Of a stretch of DNA of 64,000 bases, positions 45,352-53,386 are shown in pieces (positions within the stretch are counted from its first letter, which is position 1; each line of letters starts with the position of its first letter). Origin of the DNA: Heyndrickxia sporothermodurans (GTDB taxonomy: Bacteria; Bacillota; Bacilli; Bacillales; Bacillaceae_C); the NCBI GenBank assembly GCA_016756695.1, contig CP066701.1:4298001-4362000 (forward strand). The letters run 5' to 3'. The notes beneath the pieces are model-generated. The model did no database searches and was not told the DNA's origin. It worked only from the letters and a program-made list of their open reading frames with translations. A program made the position numbers and the translations under genes.

Positions 45352-46128
45352 TTATTTTCCTTTAAAATTCGGCTTTCTTTTTTCGGAAAAAGCTTGAAGG
45401 GCCTCAATTCTGTCCTCAGTAGGAATCGTTATTTCATAGGCTTTTCGCTCGATTTCTAAACCGGTATGTAAATCGACGTTCATTCCATTTTTGATAGCAA
45501 ATTTCGCTTGTTGTATGGCAATTGGTCCATTCGCTTGAATTTTACCCACGAATTCGTTTACTTCTTCAAGAAAACGAGCTCGCTCGACTACTTTTGTCAC
45601 AACACCGTATTGGTATGCTTCATCAGCTGTCATTCTTTTCGCTGTTAAAATTAATTCCATCGCCTTTGCTTCACCAATCAAGCGAGGCAAACGCTGTGTT
45701 CCACCTGCTCCGGGAATTATTGCTAAACTAGTTTCTGTAAGACCCATGACTGCATCGGAAACAGCAATCCGAAAATCACAGGATAAAGCAAGTTCCATCC
45801 CGCCACCAAATGCATAACCATTCATAGCGGCGATGGTTGGTTGCGGCAGATTTGCAATCGATTTGAAAACTTCACCAATTTTGTAAACATTTCTTCGCAC
45901 TTCCTGTTCGGATAATGTTTTTCTCTCCTTTAAATCAGCTCCAACACTAAACGCCTTTTCACCGGCGCCTAAAAAAACCACCGCGCGAACTTCCGAATTC
46001 GTTCTAATTGATTCTACAACACTTGCAAGCTCACAAAGTGTATCGTAATTAAACGCATTCATTGCCTTTTCACGGTTCAGTGTAACAAAACCAACATAGT
46101 TTTTAACCTCAAATAAAATATTCTTCAT
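45352..46128 (-). CDS. Enoyl-CoA hydratase/isomerase family protein
   Basis: A 258-residue crotonase-fold protein with the oxyanion-hole segments FSVGADLKERK (about 60-70) and YAFGGGMELALSCDFRI (about 106-122) and glutamates in ETSLAIIPGAGGTQRLPR. It resembles the B. subtilis YhaR type. It likely hydrates enoyl-CoA in fatty or branched-chain acid breakdown. It lies directly downstream of lcfB, an acyl-CoA ligase, but a clear terminator between them argues for independent or partial co-expression. Start ATG behind GAGGGGAATC. Confidence 0.85.
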   Translation of the reverse strand: MKNILFEVKNYVGFVTLNREKAMNAFNYDTLCELASVVESIRTNSEVRAVVFLGAGEKAFSVGADLKERKTLSEQEVRRNVYKIGEVFKSIANLPQPTIAAMNGYAFGGGMELALSCDFRIAVSDAVMGLTETSLAIIPGAGGTQRLPRLIGEAKAMELILTAKRMTADEAYQYGVVTKVVERARFLEEVNEFVGKIQANGPIAIQQAKFAIKNGMNVDLHTGLEIERKAYEITIPTEDRIEALQAFSEKRKPNFKGK

Positions 46129-46217
46129 GATTCCCCTCCTCGTACTGATTACATTATTATTTCAACAAAGCTTATGAAAACCCTTTCCAATTTATTATTT
46201 TCCGATATAAGAATGTG

Positions 46218-46246
46218 AAAAAATACAGACTGTCATCTGTATTTTT
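46218..46246 (-). terminator. Terminator after lcfB
   Basis: AAAAATACAGA and TCTGTATTTTT form an 11-bp stem with a 6-nt loop and a T-run on the minus strand. Confidence 0.8.
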
Positions 46247-46260
46247 CGTAATCTCCATTT

Positions 46261-47799
46261 TTAATTTTGCAATAATTGATCCTTTAATGCCCGTCTTAAA
46301 ATTTTCCCTGTTGTATTTTTCGGAAGTTCTTCGATAAATTCAATCGAATGTGGCAGTTTATATTTGGCTAGATGCTGTTTACAGTATTCCATTAATTCGG
46401 CTTCTGTTATTGTGTCATTTTTACGTACGACAAAGCATTTAACGACTTCGCCTTGTTCTGGATCGGGCGCGCCGATGACAGCAGCTTCGACTACGTCCGG
46501 ATGTTCATAGAGAACTTCCTCTACTTCCCTTGGATATACATTAAAGCCGCCGACAATCACCATATCCTTTTTGCGATCGACAATATAAAAATATCCTTCT
46601 TCATCCATTTTCGCTAAATCACCTGTGTAAAGCCATCCATCACGAATCGCAACAGCTGTCTCTTCCGGCATTTTGTAATAGCCTTTCATGACATTTGGAC
46701 CACGGACAATCAACTCACCAACTTGTCCAGGAGGCAGCTCCTCGCCTAGTTCATTCACAACTTTATTCTCGACATGAATAATGTTTGTCCCAATTGACCC
46801 GGGTTTCCGTGGACGATCTAACGGATTAAAGCATGTAACTGGAGATGCTTCTGACAATCCATAACCTTCGGAAACAAACACATTAAATTTCTTTTCAAAG
46901 TTTTTCAATAACGCAACAGGCAGCGAAGATCCTCCGGAAATACAAAGGCGTAACGAGGAGAAATCACTAGGGTTCCCTTCTGGATATTGATATAAATAAT
47001 TGTACATTGTTGGTACACCGGCAAAAACGGTTGCTTCATATTTTTTAACTAACCTAAAAATTTCTTTTGGACTAAACTTAGGAACGATGATGATGGTCGA
47101 ACCACTAATTAGTGGGGCGTTCACGACAACACTTAAGCTAAACACGTGAAACATCGGTAACGTAGTAATTACGGTGTCATCGCTATTCATTTTTAAATAA
47201 TCACCAATATCTTTCGCATTTGAATAAAGATTTTTATGTGTTAACATTGCCCCTTTTGGCCTGCCCGTTGTTCCCGAAGTATATAAGATGACTGCAACAT
47301 CGTCCTCTAAAGTTTTAGGTCCTTCAAATGCGATACTTCCCGAGGAAACAACACTTGAAAACGATTTCATTTTTGAGTTCGCTGGAAACTCCATTTTCTT
47401 CGTAGGATCTGATTCACAAATAATATAATGTTCCACCTGTGGCAGCAAGGAACCCATTTTCTCGGCTAATGGAACGAGTAAATCCAATGCAACAACAACT
47501 TTCACATCACCATTAGTTAATATGTAACCAATTTCATCCGGTGTGTAAATCGGATTAATTGGGATGACAGTGGCTCCTAAACGCATCGCGCCATATAGCG
47601 CTATAACAAAATGTGGAGAGTTACCTAATAATAACGCGATATGATCACCTTTTTGCACCCCTAATTGTTCTAACCCACTTGCAAATTTTGTTACAGCTCC
47701 ATCAAATTCAGCATATGACACAGGCTGATCCATAAAAAAATAAGCCGTTTTTTCTGCATTTTCCTTAGCTGTAAATTTCAAATGTGAAGATAAATTCAT
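46261..47799 (-). CDS. lcfB: Long-chain fatty acid-CoA ligase
   Basis: A 512-residue AMP-forming acyl-CoA ligase. The P-loop-like motif is [19 protein letters not shown] near residue 172. Other adenylation motifs are [15 protein letters not shown] and [19 protein letters not shown], and the catalytic lysine is in [13 protein letters not shown] near the end. It activates fatty acids for beta-oxidation. Length and neighbours match B. subtilis LcfB/YhfL (513), a FadR target. Here an IS (47823-49665) is inserted 15 bp upstream of the ribosome-site region. The gene is cut off from its promoter and its intact FadR operator, so expression is probably lost or driven by the IS. Confidence 0.9.
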   Translation of the reverse strand: MNLSSHLKFTAKENAEKTAYFFMDQPVSYAEFDGAVTKFASGLEQLGVQKGDHIALLLGNSPHFVIALYGAMRLGATVIPINPIYTPDEIGYILTNGDVKVVVALDLLVPLAEKMGSLLPQVEHYIICESDPTKKMEFPANSKMKSFSSVVSSGSIAFEGPKTLEDDVAVILYTSGTTGRPKGAMLTHKNLYSNAKDIGDYLKMNSDDTVITTLPMFHVFSLSVVVNAPLISGSTIIIVPKFSPKEIFRLVKKYEATVFAGVPTMYNYLYQYPEGNPSDFSSLRLCISGGSSLPVALLKNFEKKFNVFVSEGYGLSEASPVTCFNPLDRPRKPGSIGTNIIHVENKVVNELGEELPPGQVGELIVRGPNVMKGYYKMPEETAVAIRDGWLYTGDLAKMDEEGYFYIVDRKKDMVIVGGFNVYPREVEEVLYEHPDVVEAAVIGAPDPEQGEVVKCFVVRKNDTITEAELMEYCKQHLAKYKLPHSIEFIEELPKNTTGKILRRALKDQLLQN

Positions 47800-47966
47800 A
47801 TTCCCTCCCCCTTCTGAATGAACGTATTGTAAAAACTTTTATATTAAACAGGCTATAAAATACCTTGATAGAGGGATTTTTGAGCAAAAAAATTGCCACC
47901 CCCTGAATTTTAGGAAATAGTGAGGTTACCACACAACACTAAAATTCCTAAAAAGGAAGTGACAAG

Positions 47967-49410
47967 TTGTACCCTCAAATTATAACCTATTTACTAACTT
48001 TTATAAAATTCCAAGAACAAATGATTCGAACATTACTCACCCTACTTATTGGGAAGAGTATGTTTGATAAACCGAAAGATCAGCAGCCTGTTAACAAACC
48101 TTATCGAAAACTACAAGTTGATGATCTTCCCATTATCGAAATCCCGGAAAAGCTGAATTATCGAAATCTCCTAACGGAGTACCAAGAGAAGCATGGGAAA
48201 TCCCTTAAACCAGTTCAAAGACGAAAGAACGCAAAAGTGACGGTACCTAAAGCAATGAAATGTCCTAAGTGTGGTGCACCATCTGACTATCTTTATGCCA
48301 ATAATGGTGAAAAAGGACAGTATCAATGCAAGGTATGTTCTTGTCTCTTCAGCGATAAGAATCGTTTTTCGAAAGAAGCCATTTTGAAGTGCCCTCATTG
48401 TTCTAAAACTCTAGAGAAGATCAAAGAGCGTAAAGATTTCAATGTGTTCAAGTGCAAAAATGACGACTGTCCGTATTATCAAAAAAAAATTAAACGGCAT
48501 GTCTTCCAAAGAAAAGAAACAATTTAAAAAGGATCCCCAATCGTTTAAGCTAAGGTACATTTTTCGCCAATTTCACATTGATTTTCAACCATTGTCTAAG
48601 AATTCCCCAGAGTTGCCAGTGGTTGATTTGTCTAGAATCTATGCTTCACCGCATACACTAGGCTTAATTTTAACCTACCATGTAAATTATGGTCTTTCCG
48701 CACGAAGGACAGCTGCCATCATGCAGGATGTTCATGGCGTGACTATTTCCCATCAGACGATACTGAACTACGAAAATAGTGTGGCTCTTTTGCTTAAACC
48801 ATACGTGGATCACTATCCTTATGAGCTTTCAGATCAATTCTGTGGTGACGAAACCTATATCCGGGTCAATGGAAAATGGCATTATCTCTTTTTCTTCTTT
48901 GACGCGGTGAAAAAGATCATCCTTTCGTACCGAGTGTCGCCTAATCGTGATACAGCATCCGCCATTCAAGCGATAAACGACGTCCTACTGAAGATGGAAG
49001 AGATCCCTGAAAACCTTACATTCGTAGTAGATGGAAATCCAATCTATCTTCTAGCCCAGCATTTCTTCGCTCAGAATGATATTTCTTTTGATGTGAAGCA
49101 AGTAATCGGGCTGACAAATGAAGATCCAATCTCAACCGAATACAGACCGTTAAAACAGATTATTGAAAGACTGAATCGCACATTTAAAGGAAATTATCGC
49201 TCTACACAAGGATTTGGATCGGATCATGGATCTGTTTCTTTTGTCACCTTGTTTGCGGCGTATTTTAACTTTCTACGACCACATGCATCCCTAGAGGGCA
49301 AGGTACCCGTTGTGAATCCAAAGTTATCAGGACTTCCTACCATGCCTGCGCGTTGGACAAAGCTCATCGAGTTAGCTCAACGATGGATAGTCGAACAAAG
49401 ATCCGCCTAA
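47967..49410 (+). pseudogene. IS transposase broken at an A-run (zinc-ribbon plus IS240-like DDE)
   Basis: The first frame (from TTG 47967 behind AAGGAAGTG) gives about 180 residues with two zinc ribbons (CPKCGAPSDYLY..CKVC and CPHCSKTL..CKNDDCPYY). The second frame, ending at 49410, gives the DDE domain: GDETYIRVNGKWHYLFFFFD, VVDGNPIYLLA and a catalytic Glu in IIERLNRTFKGNYRS. The frames meet at nine consecutive A at 48481-48489. One A too many would explain the break; frameshift mutation, sequencing error and programmed slippage are the options. Family assignment beyond a DDE/IS240-like core is uncertain. Confidence 0.75.
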
Positions 49411-49460
49411 CTTTTTGTTTAGCAGAGCCCTTGGACAAATTTAGCAATCGGCGGAGCGAA

Positions 49461-49587
49461 CTCTTGACAAACCGAACTTGCCAATGGTTTAAAATGAAAA
49501 TACCAAGGGCTTATTTGGTATGCCTTCTTTTTGTCCCCTTCGCCCTTGTTAACCTTGGATCAAACCATTGGCGTGTTTGTCAAGAGC
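49461..49587. repeat. Large imperfect hairpin in the 3' end of the IS
   Basis: CTCTTGACAAAC plus GCCAATGGTTT at 49461-49490 is inverted at 49563-49587 (AAACCATTGGC, GTTTGTCAAGAG). The 70-bp interior has smaller pairs (AAGGGC with GCCCTT, TACCA with TGGTA). It lies between the transposase stop and the right end of the IS. Confidence 0.6.
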
Positions 49588-49666
49588 GATTGCGGGAGCT
49601 CCCCACCTAATAAATGGAAAGTAACCTAAACAACTATTTAGTTTTCATAGAACTTTTTACAATACC

Positions 49667-49684
49667 TGAATGAATAGTCATTCA
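49667..49684. promoter_or_regulatory. FadR operator displaced from lcfB
   Basis: TGAATGAATAGTCATTCA is a perfect match to the core of the FadR consensus. Without the IS it would lie about 15 bp upstream of the lcfB start, the same position as in fadH. It now lies at the outer border of the IS, 1.87 kb from lcfB. Confidence 0.88.
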
Positions 49685-49702
49685 TAATAATTTTCTAAAT
49701 TT

Positions 49703-49731
49703 ATTATATAAAAAGAATATTAGTCATTCAA
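49703..49731 (-). promoter_or_regulatory. Ancestral lcfB promoter
   Basis: On the minus strand TTGAAT, a 17-bp spacer and TATAAT point toward lcfB, with the FadR operator just downstream. A second FadR-like half-site (TGAATGACTA) overlaps the -35. The intervening IS probably uncouples it from lcfB. The remaining bases up to lplJ hold only the lplJ terminator. Confidence 0.65.
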
Positions 49732-49863
49732 GTATTATGGGAAAATTAAAACATAACTAATAATAACACTTAGAAATTATTAAACGTGTTTGAAAAGGGG
49801 ATCATGATCCGCAAATGACTTTGTATAACGAAATAGAACATAAATAACCTTTACATATAATTA

Positions 49864-49904
49864 AAAAAACGAGTATGGAACCTTAGCGATTTCATACTCG
49901 TTTT
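49864..49904 (-). terminator. Terminator of lplJ
   Basis: AAAACGAGTATG and CATACTCGTTTT form a 12-bp stem followed by T on the minus strand. Confidence 0.85.
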
Positions 49905-49961
49905 CGAATGCTATTTCTATTTCCTGAACTACTCCGAAGAACTTTATTTTTTAATGCAACA

Positions 49962-50951
49962 TTAGTAAATCAAATCAATTAATTCTTCTTTTGTAATATT
50001 GCCAAAATAATGTTTTACATCAATATCAGTAAGTGCTTTTTCAATTTCAGAACGTTCATAGCGTATTCCAGTCAGCTTTTCCTCAATATCACTTACGTTT
50101 CCAACACCGAAGAAGTCACCGTAGATTTTACAATTTTCGATTATTCCTTTGTTCACTTCTAACCGTACATCTATTCCGCCAACTGGAAAACGATGTGTAT
50201 GCTGCAAATTGAATTTTGGTGATTTTCCATAATTCCATTCCCAGTTTTGATAACGTTCTTCAGAAATCTTATGAATTTTTGCCCAATCATCATCTGTTAA
50301 TTTGTATTCTTGAATATTCTCACTGCCGCCAAAAATATGTTTTAAAATTAATTGACGGAATTCCTCCATCGTTAATTTTTCTTCCAGAAACTCGGAGATA
50401 TTCGCTACACGGCTACGAATAGATTTAATGCCTTTTGATTCAATTTTATCTTTTTTCACTTTTAATGCTGAAACAACATTTTCAATTTCAGAATCTAACA
50501 TTAGAGTACCGTGGCTGAACATTCTCCCTTTTGTGGAAAATTGGGCATTCCCGGATATTTTTCGTCCACCCACTTGGATGTCATTTCTGCCGCTTAATTC
50601 AGCATTTACCCCAAGTTTTTGCAATGCTTCAATAACAGGCTCCGTAAACTTCAAAAAGTTGTGGAAGCTTTCCCCATCATCTTTCGTAATAAAACTGAAA
50701 TTAAGATTTCCTAAATCATGATAAACAGCTCCGCCACCCGATAAGCGGCGTACGACAATAATATTATTTTTATCTACATATTCTGTATTGATTTCTTCAA
50801 TTGTATTTTGGTTTCTTCCAATAATAATTGAAGGCTGATTAATATAAAATAATAAATACGTTTCGTTAATATCTAAATGATTCAATGCATACTCTTCTAT
50901 TGCCAAATTAATTTGCGGATCGGTGATCCCATTATTATCAATAAATAACAT
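49962..50951 (-). CDS. lplJ: Lipoate-protein ligase
   Basis: A 329-residue LplA-type ligase. N-terminal catalytic domain motifs are VVRRLSGGGAVYHDLGNLNF (about 72-91) and ISGNAQFSTKGRMFSHGTLM with the catalytic lysine of the GRKISG segment. A C-terminal accessory domain follows. It attaches lipoate to E2 subunits and GcvH. Length matches B. subtilis LplJ/YhfJ (331). The stop of yhfI is 34 bp upstream of its start, so the two are co-transcribed as in B. subtilis. Confidence 0.92.
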   Translation of the reverse strand: MLFIDNNGITDPQINLAIEEYALNHLDINETYLLFYINQPSIIIGRNQNTIEEINTEYVDKNNIIVVRRLSGGGAVYHDLGNLNFSFITKDDGESFHNFLKFTEPVIEALQKLGVNAELSGRNDIQVGGRKISGNAQFSTKGRMFSHGTLMLDSEIENVVSALKVKKDKIESKGIKSIRSRVANISEFLEEKLTMEEFRQLILKHIFGGSENIQEYKLTDDDWAKIHKISEERYQNWEWNYGKSPKFNLQHTHRFPVGGIDVRLEVNKGIIENCKIYGDFFGVGNVSDIEEKLTGIRYERSEIEKALTDIDVKHYFGNITKEELIDLIY

Positions 50952-50985
50952 TTGAATTCTCCTCCTGAAACAAAAATAATAATTT

Positions 50986-51723
50986 TTATATCAAATCTAT
51001 AACTAGTCCTTCCTCTGCAACGAAAATATTACCTGAAAACTTTTCAGCAGCTTCACTCTTCAATCGATTTAAGTCTCCGTATTGTGGTAAATGGGTAAGA
51101 ATGAGATTTTTCACTTGAGCAGCTCTTGCGATTTCCCCCGCTTCATAACTTGTCATATGTCCAGCCGCTGAACCATCCATATCTCCATAAAAATTACTTT
51201 CACAAAGAAGGATGTCTGCATTAGCAGCAAAAGGAGAAAAGGATTCTAAGTAGGATGAATCTGCTGTGAAAACGAAAATAGAGTCTCCTGCTTCAATCCT
51301 CATAGCAAAACAAGGTACAGGGTGCTTCGTTCTTAAAAACGTGACTTTGAAAGGACCAATGGATACTTTGTCACTTTCCCCATAAGGCACACCTTTCGTT
51401 ACATCATCAAAAAATAATGACTGGAACCCATGCGCATCTTCGTTATGTCCGTAGATTGGCAGTGTTTTTATGTTCTTGTCCATATATTTCCCGATAATTA
51501 ATGCATGCTGAAGCACACCAATATCAGCGATATGGTCTGGGTGATAATGTGAAATAATCACTGCGTCTAATTGTTCTGGATTTATGTATTGTTGAAGTTT
51601 AGATAATACAGCACTGCCGCAATCGACTAAAAGGTGAAATCCTTCATGCTCAAGCAAATAGCCTGCGCTGGCACCATTTACTTTTGGGTAACCTCCCCAA
51701 GGACCAATGACCGTTAGCTTCAT
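50986..51723 (-). CDS. yhfI: Metallo-beta-lactamase-fold hydrolase YhfI
   Basis: A 245-residue MBL-fold protein with the metal motif SHYHPDHIADIGVL near residue 60, the later TADSSYLE aspartate and the final HLPQYGD histidine. This is the pattern of RNase Z/YhfI-like hydrolases. Substrate unknown. I use ATG 51723 behind GGAGTG, not the GTG three codons upstream. First gene of an operon with lplJ. Confidence 0.87.
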   Translation of the reverse strand: MKLTVIGPWGGYPKVNGASAGYLLEHEGFHLLVDCGSAVLSKLQQYINPEQLDAVIISHYHPDHIADIGVLQHALIIGKYMDKNIKTLPIYGHNEDAHGFQSLFFDDVTKGVPYGESDKVSIGPFKVTFLRTKHPVPCFAMRIEAGDSIFVFTADSSYLESFSPFAANADILLCESNFYGDMDGSAAGHMTSYEAGEIARAAQVKNLILTHLPQYGDLNRLKSEAAEKFSGNIFVAEEGLVIDLI

Positions 51724-51799
51724 ATATATCACTCCTAAATTATAATCTATCTAATCTATGTTATCAATTTCACTATACTCCTTTTTACCCATATAGCGC

Positions 51800-51834
51800 A
51801 AAAAAGTTGTCCATGCTATAGAACACGGACAACC
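51800..51834 (-). terminator. Terminator after the YtkA-like lipoprotein gene
   Basis: GTTGTCC and GGACAAC form the core of a stem followed by TTTTTTG on the minus strand. Confidence 0.8.
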
Positions 51835-51846
51835 TTTATGTAGCCA

Positions 51847-52590
51847 TTATTTTACTTCATAATCAAATATTTGATGTTCATGTAGTCCTTCTTTATTCTC
51901 TACATGAACCTTGAATTGATAGTTTCCTGCTTTTGTAAATGTATGTGTCCCAGAGTATTCACCCTTAGCTGTTTCTTTCATTGGAATCCACTCATGTTTC
52001 TTTTCATTTGCTTTGTTCCATACTTCAATTTGCACTTGGGCATTTGTTAATGTTTCATTGTGCTTAGTCATATGGATGTTGAAATCAGCCTTTTCACCTA
52101 CTTTGGCTGTTTTAGGACTCATGACATGCATCACAACTGAACTTTCTTCATGATGCTCCCCTTCCTCAGCCGATTTCATTTTGGATGGATCTGGATTCCC
52201 AACTATTACTGATTTTTTTGGCATCATATGCATGTCTCTTGCCGTTACATGAACTTGGATCGTATAAACACCATCATGGTCAAAAGCCACTTTTCCTGTA
52301 TACTTCCCATTTTTTTCATTCGTTGCTTTGATCATCTTACTCGAATCTTTAGCGCCTTCTTCCCAAACTTCATATTCAACTTTCGCTGCATCAGCTACTT
52401 TTTCTTTTCCTTGTGTTACTGTCGCACTTAAAGGAATATTTTCATTCACTTTCGCTTTTTCTTGTAAATCTAATACTACATTTATTGGTTCAACACTTTT
52501 TTCATTTGAACCGTTCCCGTTATCTTTTGTCCCGCAACCGGCAATAATAAGTGTTGAAATAAACAATATAGATAATAGTATTTTCTTCAT
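51847..52590 (-). CDS. Lipoprotein with two YtkA/FixH-like domains
   Basis: A 247-residue protein with a lipoprotein signal and lipobox LIIAGC near residue 19, so it is predicted to be anchored on the outer face of the membrane. Two tandem YtkA-like beta domains follow, about residues 35-130 and 150-247, sharing GKYTGKVAFDHDGVYTIQVH and GEYSGTHTFTKAGNYQFKVH. The linker contains methionine and histidine clusters (ARDMHMMPKKS, EEGEHHEESS) that could bind copper. It is divergent from sco, a copper chaperone for cytochrome oxidase, 214 bp away. A joint role in copper delivery is inference. Confidence 0.82.
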   Translation of the reverse strand: MKKILLSILFISTLIIAGCGTKDNGNGSNEKSVEPINVVLDLQEKAKVNENIPLSATVTQGKEKVADAAKVEYEVWEEGAKDSSKMIKATNEKNGKYTGKVAFDHDGVYTIQVHVTARDMHMMPKKSVIVGNPDPSKMKSAEEGEHHEESSVVMHVMSPKTAKVGEKADFNIHMTKHNETLTNAQVQIEVWNKANEKKHEWIPMKETAKGEYSGTHTFTKAGNYQFKVHVENKEGLHEHQIFDYEVK

Positions 52591-52803
52591 CTATGATTCC
52601 TCCTAAACTAACATGTCTCCATCATAACACTTGAATCCAAAAATAAATTTTACTATTTGTTAATAAGTATTGACGATTATGTGAAAATAATATGTTAGGA
52701 AGATAAAATAATTATGTCTTTTTATTGAAAAAAAACTAATTGTCCAATACTCCGTGTCAATATCATTTATAATTAAAAGAAAAAGAAAGTGGGTGGGTAC
52801 ATA

Positions 52804-53379
52804 ATGAAACATTTCCGCCTTTCATTATTATTGATAGCCGCTATTATTTTAACAAGTCTTAGTGCATGTTCAAATGTTAATAAAAATGGACATAAAATAG
52901 AAAATTTCACATTTACTGACCAAAACGGAGAGAAATTAGGTCTGAAGGATTTGAAAGGAAATGTATGGGTCGCTGATTTTATGTTTACGAGCTGTGCCGA
53001 TATTTGTCCCCAATTAACAAAATATATGAGGGATCTCCAAAAGGAAATTAAGAAAAAAGGCTATGATGACGTTCATTTTGTTTCATTTAGTGTAGACCCA
53101 GAGGTAGATAAACCAAAAGCTTTAAAAAACTATGCTTCGAAATTTGAAGCGGACTTTTCAACATGGCATCTATTAACCGGATATTCACAAGATAAAATTA
53201 AAGACTTTGCAATGGATAATTTTAAAAATATAATCGTTAAACCGGAAAATGATACACAAGTTGTCCATGGAACAAGTTTTTATCTAGTCAATAAAGATGG
53301 AGAAGTTGTCAAAGATTATTCAACGCAAAATGGTTTTCCTTTAAGTGAAATTGTAAAAGATATTAAAGCATTACGATAA
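52804..53379 (+). CDS. SCO1/SenC family copper chaperone lipoprotein
   Basis: A 191-residue thioredoxin-fold lipoprotein with lipobox LSSLSAC-like signal (here SLSAC near residue 22). The metal/redox site FTSCADICPQL (CxxxC) lies near residue 65 and the conserved histidine in VVHGTSFYLVN near residue 155. It inserts copper into the CuA centre of cytochrome c oxidase or keeps its cysteines reduced; B. subtilis YpmQ is the model. Start ATG 52804; GTG five codons upstream overlaps the ribosome site. The IS1182 element begins 8 bp after its stop. Confidence 0.9.
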   Translation: MKHFRLSLLLIAAIILTSLSACSNVNKNGHKIENFTFTDQNGEKLGLKDLKGNVWVADFMFTSCADICPQLTKYMRDLQKEIKKKGYDDVHFVSFSVDPEVDKPKALKNYASKFEADFSTWHLLTGYSQDKIKDFAMDNFKNIIVKPENDTQVVHGTSFYLVNKDGEVVKDYSTQNGFPLSEIVKDIKALR

Positions 53380-53386
53380 AAAAATA

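Larger units (their letters stand above)
47823..49665 (+). mobile_element. Insertion sequence in the lcfB promoter region
   Basis: Terminal inverted repeats read GTATTGTAAAAACTTTTAT at the left and GTATTGTAAAAAGTTCTAT (inverted) at the right, 17 of 19 matching. A 9-bp direct repeat CTGAATGAA flanks the element (47814-47822 and 49666-49674). It contains a frameshifted transposase with zinc-ribbon N-terminus and an IS240-like DDE core. The duplicated bases are the first half of the FadR operator of lcfB. Confidence 0.85.

Noticed and set aside
48442-48530. Independent start for the second transposase frame at 48442
   Set aside because: The first codons are an out-of-frame copy of the zinc-ribbon region; the DDE frame is better read as the continuation after the A-run shift.
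49353-49610. 85-codon ORF after the transposase
   Set aside because: Begins inside the transposase in another frame, has no ribosome site and covers the hairpin region; looks accidental.
49715-49731. Second full FadR operator overlapping the lcfB -35
   Set aside because: Only the first half (TGAATGACTA) fits; the second half has several mismatches, so it is at most a half-site.
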